DNA from: Agromyces subbeticus DSM 16689
GTDB lineage: Bacteria; Actinomycetota; Actinomycetes; Actinomycetales; Microbacteriaceae
NCBI RefSeq assembly: GCF_000421565.1
Contig: NZ_ATXG01000014.1
Coordinates: 33,498 to 97,497 of the forward strand
Length of the DNA: 64,000 nt
Reading direction: 5' to 3'
Shown here in pieces: positions 8,042 to 15,721 of the stretch. Under the pieces are notes generated by a model. It was given only the letters and a program-made list of their open reading frames with translations, was not told the origin of the DNA and ran no database searches. A program made the position numbers and the translations under genes. Positions within the stretch are counted from its first letter, which is position 1. Every line of letters begins with the position of its first letter.

Positions 8042-9289
8042 TCAGCCCGCGTCGACCTGGGCCTGGATCTCGGTCAGGACGTCTTGGGCCGGCTTCGTCT
8101 GAAGCTGTCCGAAGAGCGCCTTGAACGCGGCATCCGCTGCCGACCACTTCTCGTTGGTGCTCGGGTAGAACTGCGCGTCGGGCAGCACCTCGAGGAAGGG
8201 CGCGAGCGCCTCTTCACTGGAGAGCGCCTCAGCACCCGACTTCGTCACCGGGAGGAAGCCCTCGGCCTGCACCCACGGCACGTACACGTCGGACGTGTAG
8301 TAGTAGTCGAGGAACTTCGTGATGGCGTCCTGCTTGTCGCCGTCGTTCTCGAAAGCCATCAGCTGGTCCATGACGCCGAGCGTGAACGGCGAGCCGTCCT
8401 GCGTGGGGATCGGGACGATCGAGTAGTCGAGCTCGGGGTTGTTCTCCTCGATCTGGCCGACGGTCGGCGGGAGGCCGACCTGCATGCCGATCTGCCCCTG
8501 GATGAAGATGTCCATGAGCGGCGAACGGTCGGTCGAGCCCGGGTCGGCCTGGGTGGCGCCCGCGTCGATCATCTTCTTGATCTGCTCGGCGCCCGGCAGG
8601 TTCGCGGGGTCGTCGATCGTGATGGCGTCGGCGTCACCGAAGGTGCCGCCACCGCCCCAGAGCCAGACTGCTGCCTCTGCCTGGGCCTCTTCGGAGCCGA
8701 GTGGCATGCCGTAGCCGGCGATGCCGCCGCCGAGTGCGGAGACCTTCGTCGCCGCGTCGAGCAGCTCGTCCCACGTGGTGGGAGGCGCGGTGACGCCGGC
8801 CTGCTCGAGCAGGGCGTTGTTCACGAACAGGGCGCGAGCCGATGCGATGAGGGGCAGCGCGTAGGCGGTGCCGTCGACCTCGGCGTTCGCGATGAACGAG
8901 TCCTGGAAGTCGCTGAAGGTCTCGGGCGAGACGACGTCTTCGGCGGGGTACAGCAGCTCATCGGTGACGAAGCCGGCGAAGGGGCCGCCGTTGTAGATGT
9001 CGGGAGCCTCGCCGCCCTGGATCTTCGTGGCGATGAGGGTCTCGAGGTTGTCCCACGACGCCACCTCGAGCTTGACGTCGATGTCGGTGTTCTCGGCTTC
9101 GAACCCCTTGATGACGTCTTCCCAGAGGCTCTGGGTGTTGTCGGAGTAGCTCGGCACGAGCAGGTCGAGGGTGGTCTTGCCACCGGCTTCGTCGTCGCCC
9201 GAACCGCCGCCGAAGCCGCAGGATGCGAGCGTGAGCGATGCCGTGGCCGCGAGCGCGACGGCGGCGCCGAGACGCAGAGACTTCTTCAT
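8042..9289 (-). CDS. Extracellular sugar-binding lipoprotein of an ABC importer
   Basis: This is a family-1 solute-binding protein of 415 residues. The signal peptide MKKSLRLGAAVALAA leads into the lipobox LASC, then a Gly/Ser/Asp linker. An upstream in-frame start at 9427 would place about 46 unlikely residues ahead of the signal peptide, so ATG 9289 with GAGGAAG eight bases upstream is preferred. It leads the importer operon and is divergent from the Aga-type catabolic operon across a 385-bp regulatory region. GalNAc or a GalNAc-containing glycan is the inferred ligand; sequence alone does not prove it. Confidence 0.93.
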   Translation of the reverse strand: MKKSLRLGAAVALAATASLTLASCGFGGGSGDDEAGGKTTLDLLVPSYSDNTQSLWEDVIKGFEAENTDIDVKLEVASWDNLETLIATKIQGGEAPDIYNGGPFAGFVTDELLYPAEDVVSPETFSDFQDSFIANAEVDGTAYALPLIASARALFVNNALLEQAGVTAPPTTWDELLDAATKVSALGGGIAGYGMPLGSEEAQAEAAVWLWGGGGTFGDADAITIDDPANLPGAEQIKKMIDAGATQADPGSTDRSPLMDIFIQGQIGMQVGLPPTVGQIEENNPELDYSIVPIPTQDGSPFTLGVMDQLMAFENDGDKQDAITKFLDYYYTSDVYVPWVQAEGFLPVTKSGAEALSSEEALAPFLEVLPDAQFYPSTNEKWSAADAAFKALFGQLQTKPAQDVLTEIQAQVDAG

Positions 9290-9674
9290 GGATGCTTCCT
9301 CACTGTGATGGATGGTGCACCCGCGCCGGAGGTGAAGCCTCGCGCGACGGTGCGTGTGTTCCGGACGGGCGTTCTGCGATCGTGCCAGAGTGCTGTTTCC
9401 TGAACGTTTCGCCGACCAAACGATCATGTTCGTTCATCCGACGCTGGAAATCTACGTCGGATGCCGGTGGCCCGTCAAGACGCGCAACACATTCGTTATG
9501 AGATTTTGTTCAGATCCCTCACAAACTCCGCCGTGCAACAACGGCGCCGGCGTTCAATCGTTTCTATGATCGTTGTGTACGGATTGCAGTCATCTGCGCT
9601 CATCTGCAATCATTGGAACCGTCATGTCGCTGCGGATCGCCGCCGCGATCGCCGCACACCTGTCTGGAGCCCTC
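9290..9674. promoter_or_regulatory. Divergent promoter region between importer and amino-sugar operons
   Basis: This 385-bp gap has no convincing gene and is clearly more AT-rich than its surroundings. It holds a candidate minus promoter (TTGTGA at 9519-9524, 17 bp, then TCATAA at 9496-9501) and a candidate plus -10 TATGAT at 9565-9570. TTCGTT/AATCGTTT-type boxes near 9412, 9430, 9493 and 9557 are candidate DeoR-family repressor sites, and AACGATCAT occurs once on each strand (near 9419 and 9567-9575). The DeoR regulator encoded in the plus operon probably acts here. Confidence 0.55.
9582..9611. promoter_or_regulatory. Inverted-repeat operator candidate at the catabolic operon promoter
   Basis: GATTGCAG (9582-9589) and CTGCAATC (9604-9611) form a perfect 8-bp inverted repeat with a 14-bp spacer. 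The spacer contains a direct repeat of TCATCTGC. It lies about 12 bp downstream of the TATGAT -10 candidate, where a bound repressor would block transcription. Confidence 0.5.
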
Positions 9675-10586
9675 TTGACCGAGCAATCGACCACCGCACA
9701 CGCCCCCGCAGAACACATGGCCGCTGAGCTCGCGTCGCAGCCCCAGACATGGGCACGAGCCGCCGAGCTCCGCGCCGAGCAGGCGCAGCTGCCGGCCCGC
9801 GGCGCGCGCATCGCAGTGGTGGGATGCGGAACGTCCTGGTTCATCGCGCAGTCGTACGCGTGGCTGCGCGAGTCGGGCGGTCACGGCGAGACCGACGCCT
9901 TCGCGGCATCCGAGGCCTTCGTCGATCGCGGCTACGACGCCGTCGTCGCCCTCTCGCGCTCGGGCACCACGACCGAGGTGCTGCAGCTCGTCGGCGAACT
10001 GCGCGACCGAGTGCGCACCATCGGCATCATCGGCGACGAGTCCTCCCCGCTGGTCGACCTCGCCGACACCGCGGTGACCCTCCCCTTCGCCGATGAGCGC
10101 TCGGTCGTGCAGACCCGGTTCGCCACGACGGCGCTCGCGCTCTTCCGCGCGTCGCTCGGCGAAGACCTCACCGGAGCAATCGCCGATGCCGAGCGCGCGG
10201 TCGCCGAAGAGCTCCCGGCCGTGCTGACCGACGCCGAGCAGTACACGTTCCTCGGCCGCGACTGGGCGGTCGGGCTGGCGCACGAGGCCGCCCTCAAGAT
10301 GCGCGAGGCCTCGCAGTCCTGGACCGAGTCGTACCCCTCGATGGAGTACCGCCACGGTCCGATCGCGATCGCCGCGCCCGGACGAGTCACCTGGCAGTTC
10401 GGTGAGGCGCCCGAGGGGCTCGACACGGATGTCGCGGCCACCGGCGCCCACTTCGAGGCCGGCCGCCTCGACCCGATGGCCGAGCTCGTGCGCGCCCAGC
10501 GCGTCGCCCTCGCCCGCGCCCGTGCGAAGGGCCTCGACCCCGACTCGCCCCGCAACCTCACTCGTTCCGTCATCCTCGACGCCTGA
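9675..10586 (+). CDS. AgaS-like SIS-domain amino-sugar-phosphate isomerase/deaminase
   Basis: The protein carries two SIS (phosphosugar isomerase) folds, with CGTSWFIAQS and SRSGTTTEV as phosphosugar-binding loops in the first and EALKMREAS-like HEAALKMREAS plus EYRHGP in the second. This is the family of GlmS C-domains and AgaS. In the Aga pathway AgaS deaminates galactosamine-6-phosphate to tagatose-6-phosphate, and the following genes encode exactly the next kinase and aldolase. I prefer the TTG at 9675 (GGAG six bases upstream, 303 residues) to upstream in-frame starts at 9624 or 9573, which would add leader-like sequence. First gene of a six-gene operon. Confidence 0.85.
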   Translation: MTEQSTTAHAPAEHMAAELASQPQTWARAAELRAEQAQLPARGARIAVVGCGTSWFIAQSYAWLRESGGHGETDAFAASEAFVDRGYDAVVALSRSGTTTEVLQLVGELRDRVRTIGIIGDESSPLVDLADTAVTLPFADERSVVQTRFATTALALFRASLGEDLTGAIADAERAVAEELPAVLTDAEQYTFLGRDWAVGLAHEAALKMREASQSWTESYPSMEYRHGPIAIAAPGRVTWQFGEAPEGLDTDVAATGAHFEAGRLDPMAELVRAQRVALARARAKGLDPDSPRNLTRSVILDA

Positions 10587-11560
10587 TGGTCGAGCACTCG
10601 TCTCCCGAACCTGCGGCCCTCGGCCCGGGCGACGCCGTGCTCGCCTTCGACGTCGGCGGCACCGACACGAAGTCGGCGCTCATCGATGCGTCCGGCCGCG
10701 TGCTGGGCCTTCGCCGGTCGTCCACGCCGCTCGACCCGGCCGACCCGGCCGGCACGATCGTGGCGTCGCTGGCCGTGCTCGCACGCGAGCAGTTGGAGGC
10801 CGCTCCGGGCGTCGTGCCGGTCGCCGCGGGTGTGAGCGTACCGGGTCTCGTCGACGAGGTCGCCGGCGTCGGCATGTTCGCCTCGAACCTCGGCTGGCGC
10901 GACGCGCCGATCCGCTCGCTCGCCGAGCAGGCACTCGGGCTGCCCGTCACCTTCGGCCATGACGTGCGCGCCGCCGGCGATGCAGAGCACCGGCTCGGCG
11001 CTGCCCGCGGGTACGGCGACGTCGTCGTGCTCGCGATCGGCACCGGCATCGCGAGCGCCCTCGTGCTCGGCGGCCACCCCTACGCGGGCGGCGGCTACGC
11101 CGGCGAGATCGGTCACTCCCTGGCAGATCCGCTCGGCGAGCGATGCCCGTGCGGCGCCATCGGATGCCTCGAGACGATCGCCTCGGCGGGGGCCATCGCT
11201 CGCCGCTACTCCGCCGCGACCGGCGTCGCCGTCGCGGGTGCCCGGGAGGTGCTCGAGGCGGCCACGGCGGGCGATCCGCTCGCGAAGCGCGTCTGGGACG
11301 ACGCGGTGGAAGCCCTCGCGGAAGCTCTCGCCAGACTCGTCGCGAACCTTGCGCCCGAAGCCGTCGTGATCGGCGGTGGCCTCGCGCAGGCGGGCCCCGC
11401 CCTCTTCGCGCCGCTCGGCGCCCGGCTCGACGCCCTGCTCAGCTTCCATCGCCGACCCGTGCTCGTGCACGCCCAACTGGGCGACGACGCCGGCCTTCTC
11501 GGCACCGCCCTCGCCGCCCGCGACCTCGCCGTCGCGCGTCGGAACGGCGGCGCGCGATGA
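10586..11560 (+). CDS. ROK-family sugar kinase (probable N-acetylgalactosamine kinase)
   Basis: The 324-residue protein has the ROK signatures: ATP-binding DVGGTDTKSALID near residue 22, the GHDVRAAG active-site segment, GEIGH, and the zinc knuckle CPCGAIGCLET. The kinase phosphorylates a free hexose or hexosamine at C6. Its start overlaps the SIS gene stop by one base (TGATG) and its stop overlaps the next start, so translation is coupled. Genomic context suggests GalNAc to GalNAc-6-phosphate; the family also includes GlcNAc, glucose and fructose kinases, so the substrate is inferred. Confidence 0.88.
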   Translation: MVEHSSPEPAALGPGDAVLAFDVGGTDTKSALIDASGRVLGLRRSSTPLDPADPAGTIVASLAVLAREQLEAAPGVVPVAAGVSVPGLVDEVAGVGMFASNLGWRDAPIRSLAEQALGLPVTFGHDVRAAGDAEHRLGAARGYGDVVVLAIGTGIASALVLGGHPYAGGGYAGEIGHSLADPLGERCPCGAIGCLETIASAGAIARRYSAATGVAVAGAREVLEAATAGDPLAKRVWDDAVEALAEALARLVANLAPEAVVIGGGLAQAGPALFAPLGARLDALLSFHRRPVLVHAQLGDDAGLLGTALAARDLAVARRNGGAR

Positions 11561-12525
11561 TCCTCACGGTGACGCCGAACCCGGCACTCGACCTGACCTG
11601 GCACGTCGATCGGTTGCTGCCGGGAGAGACCCACCGCGTCGATGCAGGAGCGACGCGTGCCGGTGGCAAGGGACTGAACGTCGCCCGCGTGCTGCACGCA
11701 CAGGGCCATGACGTGATCGCCCTCGCGACCTCGGGCGGCGGCGTCGGTGCCGAGTTCGCCGCCGAGCTCGTGGCGAGCGGCATCCCGCACCGCCTCGTGC
11801 CGGTCGCAGCGCCGACGCGACGCAGCATCGCCATCGTCGACGAGGCTGCCGGCGAGACGAGCGTGCTGAACGAACACGGCGATGCGATCTCGCCCGACGA
11901 GCTCGCTGCACTCATGGCGAACGTCGTCGAACTCGCGCACGATGCCGATGCGGTGGCGATCTGCGGGAGCCTTCCGCCCGGATTCGGCCCCGACCAGCTC
12001 GGCGAACTGGTTTGCATCCTGACCGTCGCCGGCACGCCGGTGATCGTCGACACGAGCGGCCCGGCGATGCTCGCAGCGGCACGTGCCGGTGCGATCGCGG
12101 TGAAGCCCAACGCCGAAGAACTGCTCGCCGCGACCGGGGCCGCCGACACCGCGGCCGGCATCGCCGCGCTGCTCGAGCTCGGCGCGGGGATCGTCGTCGC
12201 CTCCCTCGGTGCCGAGGGCCTCGTGGTCGCGACCGCGGATGCCTCCGACATCCGTGCCCGACTGCCGCGTGCGCTGCACGGAAACGCGACCGGTGCCGGT
12301 GATGCCGCGGTCGCCGCGATCGCCGCGGCCGTGGCCGAGACGCCCGGGCTCACCGCGAACACCCCCGACGGCGAGTCCGCGCGAATCCGCCTCGCCCGCC
12401 GGGCGACCGCGTGGTCGGCCTCCGCCGTGCTGATGCCGCTCGCCGGCGAGCTCTCCCCCGAACACGACGGCCTCGAACGCGAGGTCGTCGTGAGCCCCGC
12501 CTCCGAGCCGAAGGAGTCAGCATGA
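11557..12525 (+). CDS. PfkB-family kinase of the 1-phosphofructokinase/tagatose-6-phosphate kinase group
   Basis: The 322-residue protein starts with ILTVTPNPALDLTW and GGKGLNVARVL, diagnostic of the FruK/LacC branch of PfkB kinases. NATGAGDAAVA near residue 245 contains the catalytic Asp and anion hole. It overlaps the ROK kinase by four bases (ATGA) and the aldolase by four bases. Between an AgaS-like enzyme and a GatY-like aldolase, the most economical role is tagatose-6-phosphate to tagatose-1,6-bisphosphate. 1-phosphofructokinase is the main alternative. Confidence 0.88.
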   Translation: MILTVTPNPALDLTWHVDRLLPGETHRVDAGATRAGGKGLNVARVLHAQGHDVIALATSGGGVGAEFAAELVASGIPHRLVPVAAPTRRSIAIVDEAAGETSVLNEHGDAISPDELAALMANVVELAHDADAVAICGSLPPGFGPDQLGELVCILTVAGTPVIVDTSGPAMLAAARAGAIAVKPNAEELLAATGAADTAAGIAALLELGAGIVVASLGAEGLVVATADASDIRARLPRALHGNATGAGDAAVAAIAAAVAETPGLTANTPDGESARIRLARRATAWSASAVLMPLAGELSPEHDGLEREVVVSPASEPKESA

Positions 12526-13376
12526 CCCTCACCCCCACTCGCGCCATCCTCACCGACGCCGTCGCCGCCGGGTGGGGGGTCGGCGCGTTCAACGTGCTGC
12601 ATCTCGAGACGGCCGAGGCGCTCGCCGCCGCGGCCGAGGCGACGCGGCTGCCCGTGATCCTGCAGATCTCGGAGAACGCGATCCGCTACCACGGGGGCTT
12701 CGAACCCATCGCACGGGCGACCCTCGCCGTCGCCGAGGCGTCGAGTGCGGCGATCGCCGTGCACCTCGACCACGCCGAAGACGCGGCTCTCGCGCTCCTG
12801 GCCATCGACCACGGATTCGGCTCCGTCATGTACGACGGTGCGAAGCTCGACTTCGCCGACAACGTCGCGACCACCCGTCGCGTCGTCGGCCACGCGGCGA
12901 GCGCGGGCGTGCTCGTCGAGGCCGAGCTCGGCGAGATCGGCGGCAAAGACGGCGCGCACGCGCCCGGCGTGCGCACCGACCCCGACGAGGCGGCGCAGTT
13001 CGTCGCAGAGACCGGGGTCGGCGCCCTCGCCGTGGCCGTCGGCTCCTCGCACGCCATGACCGAGCGGGTTGCAGCGCTCGACCTCGGGCTCGTCGCCCGC
13101 ATCCGCGCCGCCGTACCGGAGACCGTGCCGCTCGTGCTGCACGGTTCCTCCGGCGTCGCCGATGAGACGATCGTCGCCGGCATCCGCGCCGGCCTCACGA
13201 AGATCAACGTCTCGACCCACCTGAACGCCCGGTTCACGGGCGCGATCCGCAGATTCCTCGATGAGCACCCCGGCGTCGTAGACTCGCGCAAGTACCTCTC
13301 TGCCGGCCGCGACGCCATCGAATCGGAGGCGGCTCGCCTCCTCCGACTGTTCGCTGGAAAGGACACCAACGGATGA
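12522..13376 (+). CDS. Class II fructose/tagatose-bisphosphate aldolase (GatY/KbaY-like)
   Basis: The 284-residue zinc aldolase has VHLDHAED with a zinc-ligand His and the catalytic Asp region, VEAELGEIGGKDG with the conserved Glu, the second His segment LVLHGSSGV, and KINVSTHLN for phosphate binding. It cleaves a ketose bisphosphate to dihydroxyacetone phosphate and glyceraldehyde-3-phosphate. The length and sequence fit the GatY/KbaY group rather than the longer FbaA type. It shares a four-base overlap with the PfkB kinase upstream and with the DeoR regulator downstream. It would be the last step of GalNAc catabolism. Confidence 0.9.
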   Translation: MTLTPTRAILTDAVAAGWGVGAFNVLHLETAEALAAAAEATRLPVILQISENAIRYHGGFEPIARATLAVAEASSAAIAVHLDHAEDAALALLAIDHGFGSVMYDGAKLDFADNVATTRRVVGHAASAGVLVEAELGEIGGKDGAHAPGVRTDPDEAAQFVAETGVGALAVAVGSSHAMTERVAALDLGLVARIRAAVPETVPLVLHGSSGVADETIVAGIRAGLTKINVSTHLNARFTGAIRRFLDEHPGVVDSRKYLSAGRDAIESEAARLLRLFAGKDTNG

Positions 13377-14158
13377 ATCGTGCCGAGCGACTGAGCGCTG
13401 TGCTCGACCTCCTCGCCGAGAGCGGGCAGGTCGACGTCGACCAGATCGTCGATCACCTCGAGGTGTCGCCGGCCACGGCCCGCCGCGACCTCGACGCGCT
13501 CGCCCGCCAGCAGCTGCTGACCCGCACGCGCGGTGGCGCGGTCGCGCATTCGGTCGCCTACGACCTGCCGATCCGCTACAAGAACCAGCAGAACCCGAGC
13601 GCCAAGGCGGCGATCGCGCAAGCGGCGAGCGCGCTCGTGCCGCGCGGCGCCGTGATCGGCCTCTGCGGCGGCACGACGTCGACGGCGATCGCCGATGCGC
13701 TCATGTCGCGCGGCGACATCATGGAGCCGGCGCCCGACCCGAGCCTCACCGTCGTGACGAACGCGATCAACATCGCGATGCAGCTCGCGATGCGTCCTCA
13801 GATCAAGACGGTCGTGACCGGCGGCGTCGTGCACGCCCGGTCGTACGAGCTCGTGGGCGCCTACACCGACGCGGTGCTCGGCAGCATCACGCTCGACCTC
13901 GCCTTCATCGGCGTGAACGGCATCGACCCCGTGCTCGGACCGACCTCGCACGATGAGCGTGAGGCGGCGGTCAACGCACTCATGGCCGGCCGTGCGACCC
14001 AGGCTGTGCTCGTCGCCGACTCGTCGAAGATCGACAAGCGCGCGTTCGCGGCGATCGGCCCACGCCGACTGTTCTCGACGGTCATCACCGATTCGGGCAT
14101 CACCGATGACCAGCGCGAGCGCCTCTCCGATGCGGGCTACGACGTTATCGTTGCTTAG
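13373..14158 (+). CDS. DeoR/GlpR-family transcriptional repressor (AgaR-like by context)
   Basis: The 261-residue protein has an N-terminal DeoR winged helix-turn-helix (residues about 3-58; QVDVDQIVDHLEVSPATARR) and a C-terminal phosphosugar-sensing domain with GGTTSTAIADAL and VTNAINIA. These regulators usually repress nearby sugar operons and release DNA on binding a pathway phosphosugar such as tagatose-6-phosphate. The gene sits inside the catabolic operon, overlapping the aldolase by four bases and abutting the deacetylase. It is thus probably autoregulated through the 9290-9674 promoter region. Confidence 0.92.
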   Translation: MNRAERLSAVLDLLAESGQVDVDQIVDHLEVSPATARRDLDALARQQLLTRTRGGAVAHSVAYDLPIRYKNQQNPSAKAAIAQAASALVPRGAVIGLCGGTTSTAIADALMSRGDIMEPAPDPSLTVVTNAINIAMQLAMRPQIKTVVTGGVVHARSYELVGAYTDAVLGSITLDLAFIGVNGIDPVLGPTSHDEREAAVNALMAGRATQAVLVADSSKIDKRAFAAIGPRRLFSTVITDSGITDDQRERLSDAGYDVIVA

Positions 14159-15319
14159 GTGAGCAGCGCACCCGTCGTCATCCATTCCGCACGCCTCGTG
14201 AGCGGCGCCGACACCGTGACCGACGCGTGGGTGCGCTTCGAGGGAGACCGGGTCGCGGCGCGGGGCATCGGCGACGGCTGGCGCGACGAGGTTCCCGAGG
14301 GCGCCGTCGAGGTCACGGATGCCGCGGGGCGGTTCCTCACCCCCGGATTCATCGACATCCACTGCCACGGTGCCGGCGGCGCGTCCGCCGATGAAGGCGA
14401 AGCCGCGATCGAGACGATGCTCGCCGTGCACAATGCGCACGGCACGACGCGCACGGTGCTCTCGCTCGTGACCTCCACGGTCGAGCGCCTCGCTGCGGAG
14501 CTGACGACGATCTCGCGGTTCGCCGAGCGCGATCCCCGAGTGCTCGGCGCCCACCTCGAGGGCCCGTTCCTCGATCACGACTTCCGTGGAGCGCACGATC
14601 CGGCGCTGCTGCGCGCCGCCGACGCGGCATCCGTCGACCTGCTGCTCGAGGCCGCAGCCGGCGCGCTGCGGCAGATCACGATCGCGCCCGAGCACGACGG
14701 AGCGCTCGACGCGATCGGGCGGCTCACCGAGGCGGGTGTCAAGGTCGCCGTCGGGCACACGGGTGCCGACTTCGAGACGGCGCTCGCGGCCTTCGACGCG
14801 GGGGCCTCGATCCTCACCCATGCCTTCAACGGCATGCGCGGCATCCATCACCGCGCACCGGGCCCGGTCGCCGCGGCCATGCACGCCGACCACGTGACGC
14901 TCGAGGTCATCAACGACGGGGTCCATGTGCATCCCGACGTCGTCAGGCTCGCATTCGCCGGAGCTCCCGGCCGGGTGGCGCTCGTGACCGATGCGATGGC
15001 GGCGGCGGGCTCGGCCGACGGCACCTACCTGCTCGGAACGCTCGAGGTCGTCGTGGCCGACGGCGTCGCCCGGCTTCGCGAGGGGGGCTCCATCGCGGGG
15101 TCCACGCTCACCCAAGACGAAGCGCTTCGGCGCGCCGTGCTCGACAGCGGCATCCCGCTCGACGAGGCGGTCGGCGCCGTGACGCTCACCCCGGCGGCCG
15201 CCATCGGCCGTGCGGCAGACCTCGGCCGGCTCGACACTGGGTTCGCCGCCGACGCGGTGCTGCTCGACGCCGAGCTACGCGTCGATGCCGTCTGGGGCGC
15301 GGGCACGCGGCTCGCCTGA
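14159..15319 (+). CDS. nagA: N-acetylhexosamine-6-phosphate deacetylase
   Basis: The 386-residue amidohydrolase of the NagA family has the metal motif DIHCHGAGG near residue 65, HLEGPF near 131, HAFNGM with the substrate His region, DGVHVHP, and the catalytic Asp in LVTDAMAAAG near 277. It starts with GTG directly after the regulator stop. NagA removes acetate from GlcNAc-6-P; the AgaA relatives do so for GalNAc-6-P. It is the only deacetylase in the window, and the GlcNAc operon at 19-27 kb has a kinase and a deaminase but no deacetylase. It may serve both pathways. Confidence 0.93.
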   Translation: MSSAPVVIHSARLVSGADTVTDAWVRFEGDRVAARGIGDGWRDEVPEGAVEVTDAAGRFLTPGFIDIHCHGAGGASADEGEAAIETMLAVHNAHGTTRTVLSLVTSTVERLAAELTTISRFAERDPRVLGAHLEGPFLDHDFRGAHDPALLRAADAASVDLLLEAAAGALRQITIAPEHDGALDAIGRLTEAGVKVAVGHTGADFETALAAFDAGASILTHAFNGMRGIHHRAPGPVAAAMHADHVTLEVINDGVHVHPDVVRLAFAGAPGRVALVTDAMAAAGSADGTYLLGTLEVVVADGVARLREGGSIAGSTLTQDEALRRAVLDSGIPLDEAVGAVTLTPAAAIGRAADLGRLDTGFAADAVLLDAELRVDAVWGAGTRLA

Positions 15320-15383
15320 CCGCTCGCGGGCTCGCCCGCGGGCACGGGCGCTGGGCCCTCGCGGGGCTCGCCCGCCCACGGGC

Positions 15384-15422
15384 CGGGTTCGGAGGCGTGT
15401 TCCCCATCGCCTCCGAAACCCG
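15384..15422 (+). terminator. Terminator-like hairpin after the amino-sugar operon
   Basis: CGGGTTCGGAGGCG (15384-15397) pairs with CGCCTCCGAAACCCG (15408-15422) with a single bulged A, giving a 14-bp stem and a 10-nt loop. It lies 65 bp after the deacetylase stop. Confidence 0.65.
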
Positions 15423-15518
15423 CCCGGTCGAGCGGCGCATCGTTCCCCCGATGCTCTCCGCCCTGGCGCCGGCAGGGCCGGCATCCGTCTCGGGATTCGG
15501 GTCGCCTGAGACGGCGGT

Positions 15519-15542
15519 GGTGAAGGCGAATTCGCCTTCACC
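15519..15542. promoter_or_regulatory. Perfect 24-bp palindrome upstream of the membrane-fused sigma factor
   Basis: GGTGAAGGCGAA is followed directly by its reverse complement with no loop, centred on an EcoRI-like GAATTC. A loop-free palindrome of this length is more typical of a dimeric regulator site than of a terminator. It lies 180 bp upstream of the sigma-fusion start. The rest of the 15320-15721 gap holds the preceding hairpin and GC-rich imperfect repeats; I see no gene there. Confidence 0.6.
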
Positions 15543-15721
15543 CAGAGAGACGGGGCACTGCGCCTTCTATGACGCGCATTCCGGAAAGATTCGTACGCGA
15601 GTTTCACAGCGATTTCTGCTGGAATGTACAGGTCCGTGACTCGCGTCATGAATCGCGTATCGACGCGTCTCTTCAGTGGGCCGACCATTCCGACACCGGC
15701 CCGCGAACCGAAGGAGCATCA

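Noticed and set aside
9573..9674. Longer N-terminus for the AgaS-like protein (starts at 9573 or 9624)
   Set aside because: Both would run through the inverted-repeat operator or promoter-proximal leader and lack a ribosome site; TTG 9675 has GGAG at proper spacing.
15320..15383. GC-rich imperfect repeats (GCTCGCCCGCG-like) after the deacetylase gene
   Set aside because: They are short, low-complexity and not clearly paired; the hairpin at 15384-15422 explains termination better.
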